From positions 98,546,501 to 98,610,500 of the forward strand of contig CM065815.1 of NCBI GenBank assembly GCA_033398695.1: a stretch of 64,000 bases of DNA, read 5' to 3'. The position numbers were made by a program, and so were the translations under genes. Shown piece by piece: positions 34,441-45,818 of the stretch. Source of the stretch: Orobanche coerulescens. Its lineage: Eukaryota; Streptophyta; Magnoliopsida; Lamiales; Orobanchaceae. The first letter of the stretch is position 1; every line of letters starts with the position of its first letter. The notes beneath the pieces were generated by a model that ran no database searches, was not told where the DNA came from, and was given only the letters and a program-made list of their open reading frames with translations.

Positions 34441-34740
34441 ATGCTTGAGGTCCTTACACCTCAAGTGAAGATAAGACGGTAGTTGATTGAGCAAGTAGTC
34501 GAAGTATGGATCCAACGGATTCAGGGTCAGATGCGTACTCTTGAGATCATTCCGTCCTTGTCGATGACATCGGGGAGAAACAGGGGAATGACCCAATGGT
34601 TGTCCAACTGAAGGCGGATGTGGAAAAAGGGAAAGCCCCTAGTTTCATGATCCACGAGGATGGCATTTTTGAGGTTTCAAGGTAGGCTTTGTGTTCCAAA
34701 CGACTAGGAGATGAGATAGAGAATACTCCGAGAAGCCCAT

Positions 34741-35986
34741 ACTACACCTTACTCGATCCATCCTGGGACGAGTAAGATGTACAAAGATCTTAAGAGAAGT
34801 TTTTGGTGGAATAACATGAAGAGAGATGTCACCGAGTTTGTATCAAGGTGTTTGACATGTCAACAAGTCAAAATCGAACAACAACGGTCGGTCGGGCTGT
34901 TGAAGCCTCTCCCTATTCCCGAATGGAAGTGGGAAGATATTACCATGGACTTCATCACTGGGATACCGAGGACTAAGATGGGGATGAATATGATTTGGGT
35001 TATTGTTGACCGATTGTCTATGTCGACATATTTTCTTGGCATCAAGGATACGTGGGGACCGGAGCGATTGTCTCGAATTTTTATATTAGAGATCGTGAGA
35101 TTACACGGTACGCCAAATTCTATTGTTTCTGATCGAGATGGTCGTTTCGTGTCGCACTTTTGGAGGTCGGTCTATCAGGCTTTGGGCACCGAGTTGAGGT
35201 TGAGTACTTCTTTACATCCGCAGTCTGACGATCAGACTGAGCGGACGATCCAGACTTTGGAAGATATGCTGAGGGCGTATGCCCTGGACTAGAGTAGCGA
35301 TTGGGAAATACACCTACCATGATCGAGTTCACTTACAATAACAGTTGGCATGCATCGATCAAAATGGCACCATTTGAGGCATTGTATGATAGGCGATGTA
35401 GATCCCCACTTTGTTGGGACGAAGCTTCAGATTTAGTTGGGACGGAGCCTGATATGTTGATGGAAACCAGAGAAAATATCTCTATCATCCGAGATAGATT
35501 GTTGACCGCTCAGAGTTGACAAATATTTTACGCTGACACTCGTCGTCGGCCCTTAGAATTTGATGTGGGAGATCACATTCTACTCAAGGTATCACCGACG
35601 AGAGGAGTCTATAGGTTCAGAAGAAGGGCAAGCTAAGCCCGAGGTATATTGGACCATTTGAGATTCTCGATAGAGTTGGTGAGTTGGCCTATCAGTTGGC
35701 ATTACCTCCAGCCCTTAGCCACATTCACAATGTATTTCACATTTCTCAGTTGAGAAAGTATGTCCCAGACCAAAGCCATATCATTGAATAGGGGGATATC
35801 GAGGTAGCAGATAACGTCATGTTCGAAGAGAGACCAGTGAAACTCCTGGAGCATCGTGTAAAGCAACTCCTGCACAAAACTATTCCGTTGGTTAAAGTAC
35901 AGTGGTCGAAGCACGGAGTTGAGGAAGTAACGTGGGAAACCGAAGAGAGCATGCGTGCCCGGTATCCAGAGCTATTCCTTTCTTAA
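34741..35986 (+). pseudogene. G3 integrase with chromodomain-like end
   Basis: Integrase inserts the DNA copy. The frame at 34777-35292 has the zinc-binding SRCLTCQQVK, the first catalytic block ITMDFITGIPR, SDRDGRFVSHFW, and DDQTERTIQTLEDMLRAY with the catalytic Glu. That is still the gag-pol frame. After a TAG at 35290 the frame shifts, and TYNNSWHASIKMAPFEALYD appears at 35330. Near 35800-35986 VKVQWSKHGVEEVTWETEES and RYPELF form the chromodomain-like tail that names chromoviruses. The final stop is at 35984-35986. Confidence 0.9.
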
Positions 35987-36005
35987 GTTTCGGGACAAAA
36001 CTTTC

Positions 36006-36021
36006 TTTTGGAGGGGAATGA
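36006..36021 (+). other. G3 polypurine tract
   Basis: TTTTGGAGGGGAATGA lies before the 3' LTR. Upstream is the conserved block AAGTTTCGGGACAAAACTTT. Confidence 0.8.
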
Positions 36022-37777
36022 TCTAATACCCGTACTTTTTGTAAAAAAACTTCTGCTTTGGTGCTCCTGTATTTTAACACTCGTTGTAAGTATTTAGTGA
36101 GTTGATGTTGATGTTGGTGTTCATATCATTTCGAATTTACTCTTTCTTGTTCGGGTCGTGCGACTTTGAACTAATTCTCGTAATCACTACTCAGAACCAC
36201 CGTTTTGGGGTTCTCGCAATTCCATTTCGTGTTATTATTCCCAGGTTTGGTGTTTTATTACGTTTATTCTCTTCCCGGGTCATTTTCATCATTTTTGGGC
36301 CCGAATAGTGTGCGCCGCGGCACAAGGGAGTACGCGCCGCAGCACACACCTTGTGCAATTGAGCCTGGCAGCGGCTATACCGCAGGCCGCGACCCTCTAC
36401 TGGCCATGCCGCAGCACTAAGCTAAGTGATGGGAGCTGTTTTTAGCCACGGGTCGTGGCACACTCAGTCCGGGCCGCGGCACGCAAGTCAGATTACCCTT
36501 TTTCAGCGGATTTTTAAGGAGAGAAGTTCATTTCATCATTTTCCTCATCCCTCCTCTCCTTGGGCGACTTACGAGTGATATTTTGGGCGATTTGGCATCC
36601 TCAATCTCAGAGTTTTCATCCTCCTTGAGTTCTTGGTATGGATTAACAACATATTTTTGGATTCTTCATCCTAATTCCAGGTAAACTTTGCATAACCCTA
36701 GATTTTCGAGATTTGGGGGTTCTCCTTCCGATCTCTTTGATTCGGCTTGTTTTTATGATGAAATATGTCGAGTATGAATTATCTACCTTGGATACATATT
36801 TTCCTTCGGGTCTATTGGTGTATTTCCGGAATTATTGGGTGTTTGGTTTGGTTAACTTGCGATTCACCATTTAAGAGTTTTATACCCGGAACACATGTAT
36901 CATGGGTAGTAAATTCGGGTGGATTCCAACTTATTTTCCTACCGATAGATTATTGATGGTTGATCACGAATTTGTCTAGGTTTGGAGTTGTCGAACCCTT
37001 TAATCTTGGTACTTTGTCGTTCGTACCCTTTTCTCCCATTCCAGGCAAGTGATTCTTGTGAAAGTTATATTCTTAAATGTGAAAAGTAATGAATATGAGT
37101 GTGAGAGTTATATTCGTTCACTCCGAGAGGGCCCGACGGGGACGAGGAGGGTTCCGCTTATGACGATTCCGTGAACATTTGGGTTAGCCACTCCGAGATG
37201 ACCCGACGGGGCCGAGGAGGGATTCGCGCATTGTCGAGTCCACGGTTAATCAAGAGATATTGTCATCATTGAGATATGATTGGATAATTGTATTTTTCGG
37301 AAAATCATTATCATGGCTTTAAAATTGGTGCATGAGCTTTTACGTGTAAGATGTGACGTTTCACTTGTAATACTTGCCCTAACCCCTCTCGTGTGGGGAA
37401 AACCCCTTTTTTTCAGGTTCTAAGGATCCTTACGAGCGAGCAACGGGGCGTTACGATGACGATGGTGAGGCATGATAATGTGGCTAGTCGTGTTCCCTTT
37501 GTTTTGGGCATTATTCTCTTTGGTCTGTTTCATCCTTGTAATAATAAATGGTACTCGAGTACTTTAGGAAAGTTCTTTTCCGGTTGATGTATAACTTTCT
37601 TGGATTTCTTCGTGGTCTTGGATGTAATTGGTTTGAACTTCCTTGTTGTATCGGATTATTGATTCCCAAGTGAACTTTGTGAAATTTGATGCGTTATGTG
37701 TAAAAATTAGCCTAGTGGGTCCCAGGTAGGGATCCACGGCGCTGTGATATTCTCCGAATATCTCGGGGGATGTTACA
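36022..37777 (+). repeat. G3 3' LTR
   Basis: The LTR is about 1,756 bp. Its first bases read TCTAATACCCG where the 5' LTR has TGTAATACCCG, so the terminal TG is mutated to TC. The palindrome array (36308-36485), mini-exon (36980-37044), CGACGGG repeat (37113-37228) and hairpin (37383-37398) are all present. It differs from the 5' LTR by numerous substitutions, including CG-to-CA changes in the palindromes. Confidence 0.9.
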
Positions 37778-37782
37778 ACAAA
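37778..37782. other. Target-site duplication of G3, right (ACAAA)
   Basis: An exact match to 29293-29297. G2 LTR sequence resumes after it. Confidence 0.92.
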
Positions 37783-38096
37783 GGAGTGAACAAACATTAT
37801 AACACAACATTACGCACTCACCAAACAATTACGCATTCGAACATACAACCCTTAACAAGGGAAGAGAGCTTTTGTAATCACATAGCACGAAGGCAGTATA
37901 CTTCAGTTCGCAACCATAATGCACATATCTATAGAACTCGTTCATTCACAAAGCGCTCGAGCATTTGTAAGAGAGCCGATAATGGGATTATATCAATCCT
38001 CTTGAATGTTCATTATGAGTACTCCAAGTAAACATACATAGTCGATTATCAATTATTACATCTACGAAACACGAAATGTATGGGCAAGATACTTGC

Positions 38097-38163
38097 CTCG
38101 ATAATCGATACCGACAACTTGGACGAACACGGCTCGACCGGAAACCTCGAACACCTACAACTT
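38097..38163 (-). other. G2 putative mini-exon
   Basis: On the minus strand, TTGTTTCTTGCAG precedes a 67-nt segment ending ATCGAG, followed by GCAAGTATCTTGC. It is strongly similar to the 70-nt segment of G4 at 61681-61750. Confidence 0.55.
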
Positions 38164-38624
38164 CTGCAAGAAACAACGAAAACACGATCACAATGAGGAG
38201 TAAGACCAATAACAACGGGAATCGCCTCAAATCAACGAAGGAAAACTCATATGAATATTTAATCGAACATTAAATTTTCACGGTTCCTCAAGAACATTAA
38301 AATCATCAATCGGGTCGAACGAATGGAAGATATGGATATACAATCCATAGAACATGTTTAACAACATCATTTAACACCAATCGATTCATTAAAATCGGAT
38401 TGAATACGAAATCAAGAACAAATCTCCAAAAGGTCAACTCTATGGAAATTAAGAAAAATACCTCGATCCGACGAAGAACAATAGATTAGATGATATTATT
38501 ATCACCTAAGATGATCCAAAATACCTTTGAATAAAATAAAATCGGCCAAGATCACGAACCCTGACTCACACCCGCGGAGAGAACAGGAAAGAAGGTAAAA
38601 TGAGAAAATATGACTGTTGTCCAG

Positions 38625-38632
38625 TTTATATA
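38625..38632 (-). promoter_or_regulatory. G2 TATA box
   Basis: The minus strand reads CCAGTATATAAACTGG, a TATATAAA within a short inverted repeat. It lies about 10 nt downstream of the last palindrome of the array. Confidence 0.7.
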
Positions 38633-38635
38633 CTG

Positions 38636-39007
38636 GACTGCTTAGCGTGCGCTAATCACCAAGTATTAGCGTGCGCTATCGAAGCAACATTCTGCCCAAA
38701 AGCACAGTTAGCGTGTGCTAATCACCAAGTATTAGTGTGCGCTAATGAGTCCCAATTCCAGTCCAGTAGCTTCTAGACTGTCCCAGAACTACGAGTTAGT
38801 GTGCGCTACCCTCCCCGTAGCGTGCGCCAACTGCTGCACCTTAGCGCGCAATATAGCGCTGCATAGCGTGCGCTGCCGAACTCCCAGACGAATGTAGTAG
38901 CTTCTGCACTTTCTCGGCCTATCCAGGTAGCATGCGCTACATGCCACAATAACATGCGCTATCACCAAGTATTAACTTGCGCTACACTACTGCATAGCGT
39001 GCGCTAT
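38636..39007 (-). promoter_or_regulatory. G2 palindrome array (TAGCGTGCGCTA)
   Basis: About a dozen copies of TTAGCGTGCGCTAA and variants lie at irregular spacing over 370 bp, directly upstream of the TATA box. The motif is TAGCG-NN-CGCTA, the same as in G5, although the rest of this LTR is closer to G4. Confidence 0.82.
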
Positions 39008-39332
39008 GCCTACTATACAGGCAGGAGGACAGTTCCAGAAATTCAACACAACAACGAAACTCCTCGACAGAACATCGATCAAGCAACAAGAAAAGGAACG
39101 CTAACGGATAACACCAACAATCCAAATTAAACCCAAATACGCGACGAAGCACGGAACACAAGATCTGCACGACTTACGCAACGACAAGTCATACTCGACA
39201 AACACCACAACACGGTACATCATACCGTAAACAACATATGAAAAACCTAAATAATCATCAACGGAACAAAATAACCAGCACGACCGACAAATAATTCAAA
39301 GTAACTGAAAATGGAAAATCTCGGGTATTACA

Positions 39333-39350
39333 TTCTACCCTACTTAAAAT
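39333..39350 (-). other. G2 polypurine tract and pre-LTR block
   Basis: The minus strand reads TTTTAAGTAGGGTAGAA before TGTAATACCCG. The GGGGACGAAAT block shared with the other gypsy elements lies just upstream. Confidence 0.75.
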
Positions 39351-39421
39351 AAATTTCGTCCCCAAAACTTAAAACACGAAAACAAGGCAACAACATAGCA
39401 ACAACTGGCACACAACATCTC

Positions 39422-40180
39422 TCAAGGATTTCTCAGAGTCGATCCCGACATTGGTGCTGAAGTCCGCGCCTCGGAGGACTCGGTGACCATCTTGCATAAC
39501 TGGATTCTATGCCCCTCAAGTCCGCACTCGTAACACGTTACTGGCTGGGAAGGACAATGTGCACGAACATGTACCGGCACATTACAGTTAAAACACCTCC
39601 TAGCCTTACCAGTAGTCAAAGTTATTGATTTGGAACTCTTAGTTCCCTTTATCGGGTGATGGAGCTTCACGGTAGAAAGACTACGGTGTTGCAGTTTAGA
39701 AACTCCAACTCCTGAACTGCTAGGAAAATCATCAAGCGTCCTCTGCCTCTTCCACTCGGGCATATGCTCAGTCGATGATGAGGCTAGTTCATAGGTTAAT
39801 GCTCGATTCTGATACTCTCTCAATGTAGTGCAAGTGTATCCCGCCATATACCGTTGAATCTCCGACTTCATCCGCATGTCAAAATGACGGATCTTATCTT
39901 CCTCTTTTCTCATATGCTCCCGCACATAGCTGAGTTGTTTGCTATAATTGATGATAGCTTGAGACACCGGTATATCTTGCGGTTTGGCCAAATAAAAATC
40001 ATGAATTCTCTGCTCTCTGATCGGTTCTGGACAAAACTCGGCTTCTATTAACGGAATTCCGTCCACGTGACAACACGATCCCGAGGCTTAACAGCCTCCC
40101 ACCAGTTAGCGGCATCTCTGTTAAGAAGATATTGAGTGATAGGTACTCTCCGTTCTTCGGGAGAATCAACTGCCTCGAAT
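39422..40180 (-). pseudogene. gag: G2 gag, truncated
   Basis: On the minus strand, from about 40180 the frame reads EERRVPITQYLLNRDAANWW and later DRVVTWTEF, the end of a gypsy Gag capsid domain, then stops. After a one-base shift near 40055 it continues from EAEFCPEPIREQRIHDFYLA through CFNCNVPVHVRAHC (a knuckle whose Gly-His is altered but with its Cys residues kept) and CYECGLEGHRIQLC. It ends at 39422, about 70 bp before the polypurine tract, so no pol was present in this copy. The 5' part of the element is missing: the sequence at 40181 is unrelated. Confidence 0.85.
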
Positions 40181-40466
40181 TGTTAGGGTTTTACGAGTAT
40201 AAATACGCAGCGGAAATAAATTTAATTTGTAAAAATCGTCCGAGGATCCATGTATATTATGAAAGATCGATGGTGGAGATAGTTACCTTGCGTTAAAGGT
40301 TGTTTGACCACCTCCAAATTCACACAATTCACATGTTTCACTTTCTCTCTCTAGATTTTTTCTCTCCATTCTCTCTAGATTTCTCCTCCGTGTTCTTGGT
40401 GTTCTTCTTATTTTATAGCCGTTATTAGCCATTTACATGATAACGACTCTTTTTTTTCATGTTTCC
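40181..40466 (-). repeat. Possible copia LTR fragment
   Basis: The sequence begins TGTTAGGGTTTTACG and contains AAATACGCAGCGG, resembling the AAATAAACGCAGCGG near the minus-strand end of the COP1 LTR. It abuts truncated G2 gag. The far end is undefined because three MITEs interrupt the region. If real, it is a minus-strand LTR end. Confidence 0.45.
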
Positions 40467-41036
40467 TAGACCCGGCAATTTACCACACGACACGAAAACG
40501 ACACGAAAATTTAGTGTTTGGGTTTGCATTTTGAGTACACGACACGAAAATACACGAACACGAAAGTACACGACCGAGATTTAGTGTCGGGTTTGTGTTT
40601 ATCCTTTGGGCACACGACACGACACGAGGTACACGAAATAAATAAATAAATAAATAAATAAAATATTTTATATTTAATTTAATAAAAATATATATTTTGT
40701 GAATTCTGTTTATACTAAACTTTAAAATTTGAAAATATAATGTGAATTTTCATAAATTTCGTATAAACATTCGTTCTTTCATTGTCATTCGTTTCATTTC
40801 GTCTACTAAAACCTATAAAAATAATATTATAATATTAAAATTATTATTTTTTATAATATTTTAATATTTATTTTATATTATGTGTCTGATACGAAAACAC
40901 GACACCAAACGACACGAATTTGTGCGGTACACGACACGAATTCATTTAGTGTCCTGTATGGGCTTAGAATTTTGCTACACGAAACACGAAAGTACATGAC
41001 ACGAAAATACACGACACGAACGAATTGCCTGGTCTA
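40467..41036. mobile_element. hAT-type MITE, 570 bp
   Basis: The ends TAGACCCGGCAATT and AATTGCCTGGTCTA are inverted repeats with one mismatch. The flanks ATGTTTCC (40459-40466 and 41037-41044) form an exact 8-bp target duplication, diagnostic of hAT transposons. The interior is full of ACACGACACGAA-type short repeats and an (AAAT)n run near 40637, with no transposase. Confidence 0.9.
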
Positions 41037-41105
41037 ATGTTTCCGCTGCCTTGGGCGGCGGTCTCTCTTTAATATTTTACTGCCTTTAAATGGCAGATTC
41101 ATTTA

Positions 41106-41241
41106 GGATTGGGATCCTCTGCAGCACAGCACGGTGCTGTGCTGCATCCCAGCCGTTAGATTACACACACCCGCATGGGTGTGTATGTGTGCGTGTCGAA
41201 TCGCACGGTGCAGTGCAGCACAGCTGCAGAGGATCCCCGCC
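41106..41241. mobile_element. Mutator-type MITE, 136 bp
   Basis: It is flanked by an exact 10-bp duplication GATTCATTTA (41096-41105 and 41242-41251). The ends GGGATCCTCTGCAG and CTGCAGAGGATCCC are perfect inverted repeats, and the interior continues to self-pair, so the whole element can fold into a hairpin. Target duplications of 9-11 bp are typical of Mutator-like elements. Confidence 0.85.
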
Positions 41242-41283
41242 GATTCATTTAATACATATGGGGATATTCCCCATACCGCAAAC

Positions 41284-41949
41284 TAGGGGTGGATTCGGTT
41301 CCATTCGGTTCGGTTTTTGACCGAAACCGAGAATCGAACCAAATTTTCGGTTTCGGTTTGGTTCGGTTCTTTTTGAAGTTCGGTTCGGTTAAGTTCGGTT
41401 TTATAAATATTCGGTTCGGTTTCGATTTGGTTTGATCTTTTTTCGGTTCTTCACAACATAAACTCAAATATTATATGCAATAGAATAAGTTATGTATAAC
41501 AACAAGCCAACAAGAGTTATATATATATGTTCAAGATAAAAGCTAGAGTTGCATAGCAATTTCCAAATATCTCAAAATATATAACAATCGTAAATCACAG
41601 TAGCTCATTCTCTCAACCTAAATTAATTGAATCACAAATTACATGAGCATATTATCGGTTCTCCTTGGACCCATGAGGGTCTTACAAAAGAAAAACGAAT
41701 TATACTAAAATTCGAAACACACAAAAATCACAAAAACAAGGTCATTTTAGTATGTTAAAATTTGACTTTGGTCCATTTCGGTCCGGTTCGGTTCCGCCCG
41801 ACCCCGAACCGAGAACCGAACCAAATTAGTTCGGTTCGGTTCTGCTTTTTTGTTTTTCAGTTCGGTCTGCTTCGGTTTCGATTTTTCGATTCTTTTTACG
41901 GGTATTTTCGGTTCGGTTTTCGATTTTCGGTTCCGAAATGCCACCCCTA
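41284..41949. mobile_element. hAT-like MITE with TTCGGTTCGG repeats, 666 bp
   Basis: The ends TAGGGGTGG and CCACCCCTA are inverted repeats. The flanks CCGCAAAC (41276-41283) and TCGCAAAC (41950-41957) match at 7 of 8 positions. The subterminal regions are dense in CGGTTCGGTTT on one side and its complement on the other. No transposase is encoded. Confidence 0.8.
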
Positions 41950-42161
41950 TCGCAAACCCCAACTTTCCTTATAATCTGACGGCTAATTTCATTAGCCCCA
42001 AAGATCGATCTCACCTCAGGAGTTGCTTAGATCCGTACATGGATCATCAAAAATCGATCTCCCTGGTCTTCAAAAAACAACTGATATTTCAATAGATGCT
42101 GCAAATCGAGCATCCGTTATGCATTATCCGGTCAACGATGCGGTAGATCGGGGTTTCCAAT

Positions 42162-43399
42162 GGCGGGTGGGTCTCCGATTGGTGGTTTGGGTGTTGAGGG
42201 TTCCGATGTCTCAAATCGGCCCGTCTTGTTTCATGAGGAGGCGAATTTCTCTTCGAATCTTGGTGGCTCCGCGGCTCTACAGATGATAAAGGACCGGTCA
42301 GTGTCACGAATTTGCATTTGAAGGTTGTTGCAGGTCCCTCCAAAATCCAAGAAATGAGGAAACCAATCAAAACGAACAATGTTTTCAATGTTCTCCAAGA
42401 TTTGGAGGAGCAGGAGGTCTCAGAAACAGAGGAAATCAATGGGAATTTGCCCCCCCCCCCCCCCCAAAAAAAAAAAAAAAGAAAAATGTTTTTCAAGTGT
42501 TGGCAGGTGATGTTAAAGGTCAAATAAAAGGTTCGCCCCCTCTAGAAATACCTACAGCCGAGCAGGTAAATATGAGGAAACCTACAGCCGAGCAGGTAAA
42601 TATCAGGAAACCTACAGCCAAAGCTGCTGGAAAAGATCTTTTGGGCAAACTGCTGACTGTCAGCTCAGAAGCTCAAGATAATACTAAAATTATAGATGAT
42701 GTTAGTGATAGCATTACTTTTACTAGTAATAATTTGACTGGTTCATATATTAAACCCACCCCGAGAGTCCCTCTAGTCAATGTGTTGGTTGAATCCTACC
42801 CCTCCAAACTGGCTGGCGACTGTCCTGTGAATTCCCTCCCCTCTTCTCCCCCAGCCATTTTGGATATTTGTGATAATTCGTTGTGTAATTCTAAAAATGC
42901 GGCACCTGCTGCTCGGCCCATTTCTCCTTTGGCTCTAAAGCTGGATCATTCTACTGGGGCAGGTATATCTCTTGACCAATCATCTTTTTCTATTTGTTTG
43001 GATAAGAATGATGTAGTCGCCAATTTGATTGATGTAATGGAATCGGTGGATAGTTCTGGAAATAACACGTATCAAGATCTATCCTTGCATCCTCATAACT
43101 TGAAATTGTTGTCCTCGGATGATGATTCGGATCATGGTACTAGTAAGGAAGATGTTGAGGACGTTAAATCCGAACCATCTCAAGATTCTGCTAATATTGA
43201 TGATGGGTCCTTATCTGATGGTAATAAAAATAATACTAAGGGATTGAAAAATAAACGTCAAAATGATCTAGTTGTTGCTCTCCCAACCACCTCGGAAACC
43301 GGTCCTAAACCGGAAACCTCGAGGACTAGAACACGTAATAGTAAAGATAATCAAAATCAAAGTACGTCTAAAATGGCCACTAGAAGAATCCAATACTAA
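42162..43399 (+). pseudogene. LINE ORF1-like region
   Basis: The region starts near 42162 (MAGGSPIGGLGVEG) and shifts frame twice. The middle frame has VVAGPSKIQEMRKPIKTNNV. A C-run followed by an A-run at 42448-42480 then moves coding to the frame at 42497-43399, a Ser/Asp-rich, low-complexity protein. A 30-bp unit containing CCTACAGCCGAGCAGG is repeated 2.5 times at 42549-42620. No CCHC knuckle or RRM is evident. Placement as ORF1 or the ORF2 leader is from position only. Confidence 0.6.
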
Positions 43400-43410
43400 T
43401 CGTTAAACTC

Positions 43411-44016
43411 TTGAAAAAAGAGCACAACCTTAATATTTTGGCTCTTATCGAACCTAAAGTGGATCTAAATGTCAATTATTATTGTAAGTTGTTTGGTTTC
43501 GATTTTGTTGTAGCTAACGCTAACAATCATATTTGGATTTTTTTGGATTTAAATACGAAAATCACAGTTTTGCAAAGCACGGACCAAATGCTTCAAACGT
43601 CCGTGAGTTCCTCTATCCTGGGTAAACCTTTTCTTTCAACGGTCGTGTACGGGAAGAACACTAAAATTGAGCGTAGAGTCTTGTAGGATGACCTCCCTAG
43701 GGTTTCTCAATCCCAAATTCCTTGGATGGTAGGTGTTGATTTTAATATCATTTTGCATCCTTGTGAGAAAAAAGGGGAAAACCCTCCCATCCCGTCAGAG
43801 ATGGAAGAATTCAGGGATGCTATCCTTGAATGTGACCTAACTGATTGGGGATTCGAGGGTTCTCCTTTCACTTGGTATAGCAATTTCATTTGGCAAATGT
43901 TGGATAGGATATTCTTCTCTTCAGAGGGTTTAATACTTTCCCGTCTTGTTATATTAAACACATTCCGAGACACACTACGGAACACCATTCTCTCCTTTCT
44001 AAATTTAGTATGTTGA
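43411..44016 (+). pseudogene. LINE endonuclease (APE-like)
   Basis: The target-nicking domain starts in LLKKEHNLNILALIEPKVD. After a stop at 43684 it continues with the VDFNIILHPCEKKGENPP block, in which the usual GGDFN is altered, and DLTDWGFEGSPFTWYSN followed by LDRIFFSSEG. The N-terminal catalytic part (Asn in SWN) is not visible. A frame change near 43690 splits it. Confidence 0.78.
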
Positions 44017-44593
44017 AGAATATTCCAGCTTCTTCTTTTCGGTTTCAAAATATGTGGACTCAACACCATGAATTTTCGAATACCGTAAAGGAGTCGTGGC
44101 AAATTCCTCTTCTGGTTTTTGGTCTGAAGAAACTCTTTTAAACTTACTCAGCTTAAGCTTACTCTTAAGGATTGGGACAAAATTCATTTTGGTAATATTT
44201 CTGATAAAATTGCTAAAGCCCAGGAATGTGTGAATAATGCCGAGGAGATTTTTGTCTCCAACCCGACCAATGCGAATATGGATCATCTTAAATAGATGAA
44301 TAAAGCCCTCAACCTTGCTTTGGCCATTGAAGAAACTTTTTGGAAACAAAAAGTGCGTATGAAATGGGCTACAGAAGGGGAAAGGGATACTAAATTCTTC
44401 CCTGATTTAGTCAGATTTAGTCAAGAAGAATAGGAGTAAAAAGTTTATTCATAATATACATGATAATGGGATTTTGCTAGACAATCCCAATGACAAATGA
44501 TTCGGCGGTCAGATTTTTTTACAATGTTTTCATAATGAGGACACGGATCTGTCTCACATTAAGGATAACCTCATTCCTTCTCTTATTTCCGAA

Positions 44594-45818
44594 GTGGATA
44601 ATTTTGAGCTTTGCAAAAATCCCTCTTTGGAAGAAGTGCGTAAGGTTGCCTTTGATATGGAGGGGGATAGTGTTACTGGCCCTGATGGTTTTAATGCCAA
44701 ATTTTTTCAAACGTGCTGGTGTATAGTTGCTCTTGATATTCATGAAGCTGTGTGTGATTTCTTTGGAGGAACGGCTCTTTCCCAAGCTTATCCTCCACTA
44801 CTTTATCTTTGATTCTTAAAATCGATGCATCTAACTCTTGGAAAGATTTTAGACCGATTAGCCTTTGCAATACGTCTTATAAAATTATTTCCATAATCCT
44901 TAGCAACAGACTTGGTTGCATCATCCCCCGTCTTATTGTCCCTTCTCATTCGGGTTTTATCAAAGATAGGCTCATTACTGATAACATCCACACGGTGTTG
45001 GATGTTGTTCATGACACTTCTCGATCTAAGCTGAACACTATTATTCAACTTGACATGGAGAAAGCCTATGATAGTGTTAATTGGGAATTTCTGTTCAAAA
45101 TTTTAGCTCAATTTGTTTTTTCTGATCTTTGGATTAACTTGATTAAACAATGTATGAGTTTCGCTTGGTTCTCGATCTTAATTAATGGTTGTGTTGTTGG
45201 CTATTTTAAGTCTGGGAGAGGGTTGCGTCAAGGGGATCCGATTTCTCCCTTGTTTGTTATTGCGTTGGATTATTTTTCTCGTTGCATTGATAATATGTTT
45301 GCTAAGAATCCTCAAATGGCGTATATCATTTGCAAAAATGTTAAAATTTCCCATCTATCTTATGCCGATGATACTCTTCTTTTCCTTAAGGCTTCGGAGA
45401 GTAATTTGCACGTTCTTAATAGTCATCTTAATCACTACGAGAGTTTCTGTGCAGAAAAATAATAATTCGGAAAGTCTTTATATTATGCAGCAACCTCCCC
45501 CTAATTTGGAGAATCTTGTGCACAATATTACGGGGTTTCAAACGTCTACTATACTGATCACTTACTTGGGGATGCCTCTTTGGAATTGGAATCCCACTTT
45601 TGCCATGTTTCATGAGATTATTTGTAAAATCCAAATTCAGATTGCAAGTGGACTCACCATATTCTTTCTTTAGGTGGTCGTATCGAATTAGTCAAATCGG
45701 TTTTAAACTCTACTGGCTTTAATTGTTTTGAAGTGGTTAAACCTCGGGCTAATGTAATCACTTCCATTGAGAGGTTCTTCAATAAATTTCTTTGGGGTTC
45801 TAATGATGTTTAAAGAAA
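44594..45818 (+). pseudogene. LINE reverse transcriptase
   Basis: The frame at 44594-44812 has DSVTGPDGFNAKFFQTCW. The frame at 44809-45462 has WKDFRPISLCNTSYKIIS, HSGFIKDRLITDNIHTVLD, QLDMEKAYDSVNWEFL, GRGLRQGDPISPLFVIALDY and SYADDTLLFLKA, including the catalytic Asp-Asp. Downstream, LGGRIELVKSVLNSTGFNCF and NKFLWGSNDV mark the thumb region in another frame. At least three frame changes make it inactive. Confidence 0.9.

Larger units (their letters stand above)
29298..37777 (+). mobile_element. G3: full-length chromovirus-type gypsy element, inactive
   Basis: The element is 8,480 bp with LTRs of about 1,755 bp, an ACAAA duplication, a tRNA-Met primer site, a gag-pol region in gypsy order (gag, PR, RT, RH, IN) and a polypurine tract. 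A C-terminal chromodomain-like block in integrase places it near the Tekay/Del chromoviruses (family knowledge). It inserted into the intron-like part of the G2 LTR, so it is younger than G2. Many stop codons and at least one frameshift make it non-functional. Confidence 0.95.
27966..39332 (-). repeat. G2 3' LTR (minus), split by G3
   Basis: This is a gypsy LTR on the minus strand: it starts TGTAATACCCGAG at 39332 and ends GGGGGTGTTACA at 27966. G3 occupies 29298-37777 inside it, so its own length is about 2.88 kb (27966-29297 plus 37783-39332). On the minus strand it holds the palindrome array (39007-38636), TATA (38632-38625), a mini-exon (38163-38097), tandem repeats (29155-28890) and a hairpin (28378-28362). 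Its U3 start and mini-exon closely match G4. Confidence 0.88.

Noticed and set aside
38982..39170. Cys-rich minus-strand frame of 62 codons
   Set aside because: It overlaps the palindrome array of the G2 LTR; the Cys and Arg codons come from the TAGCG/TGCGC motif.
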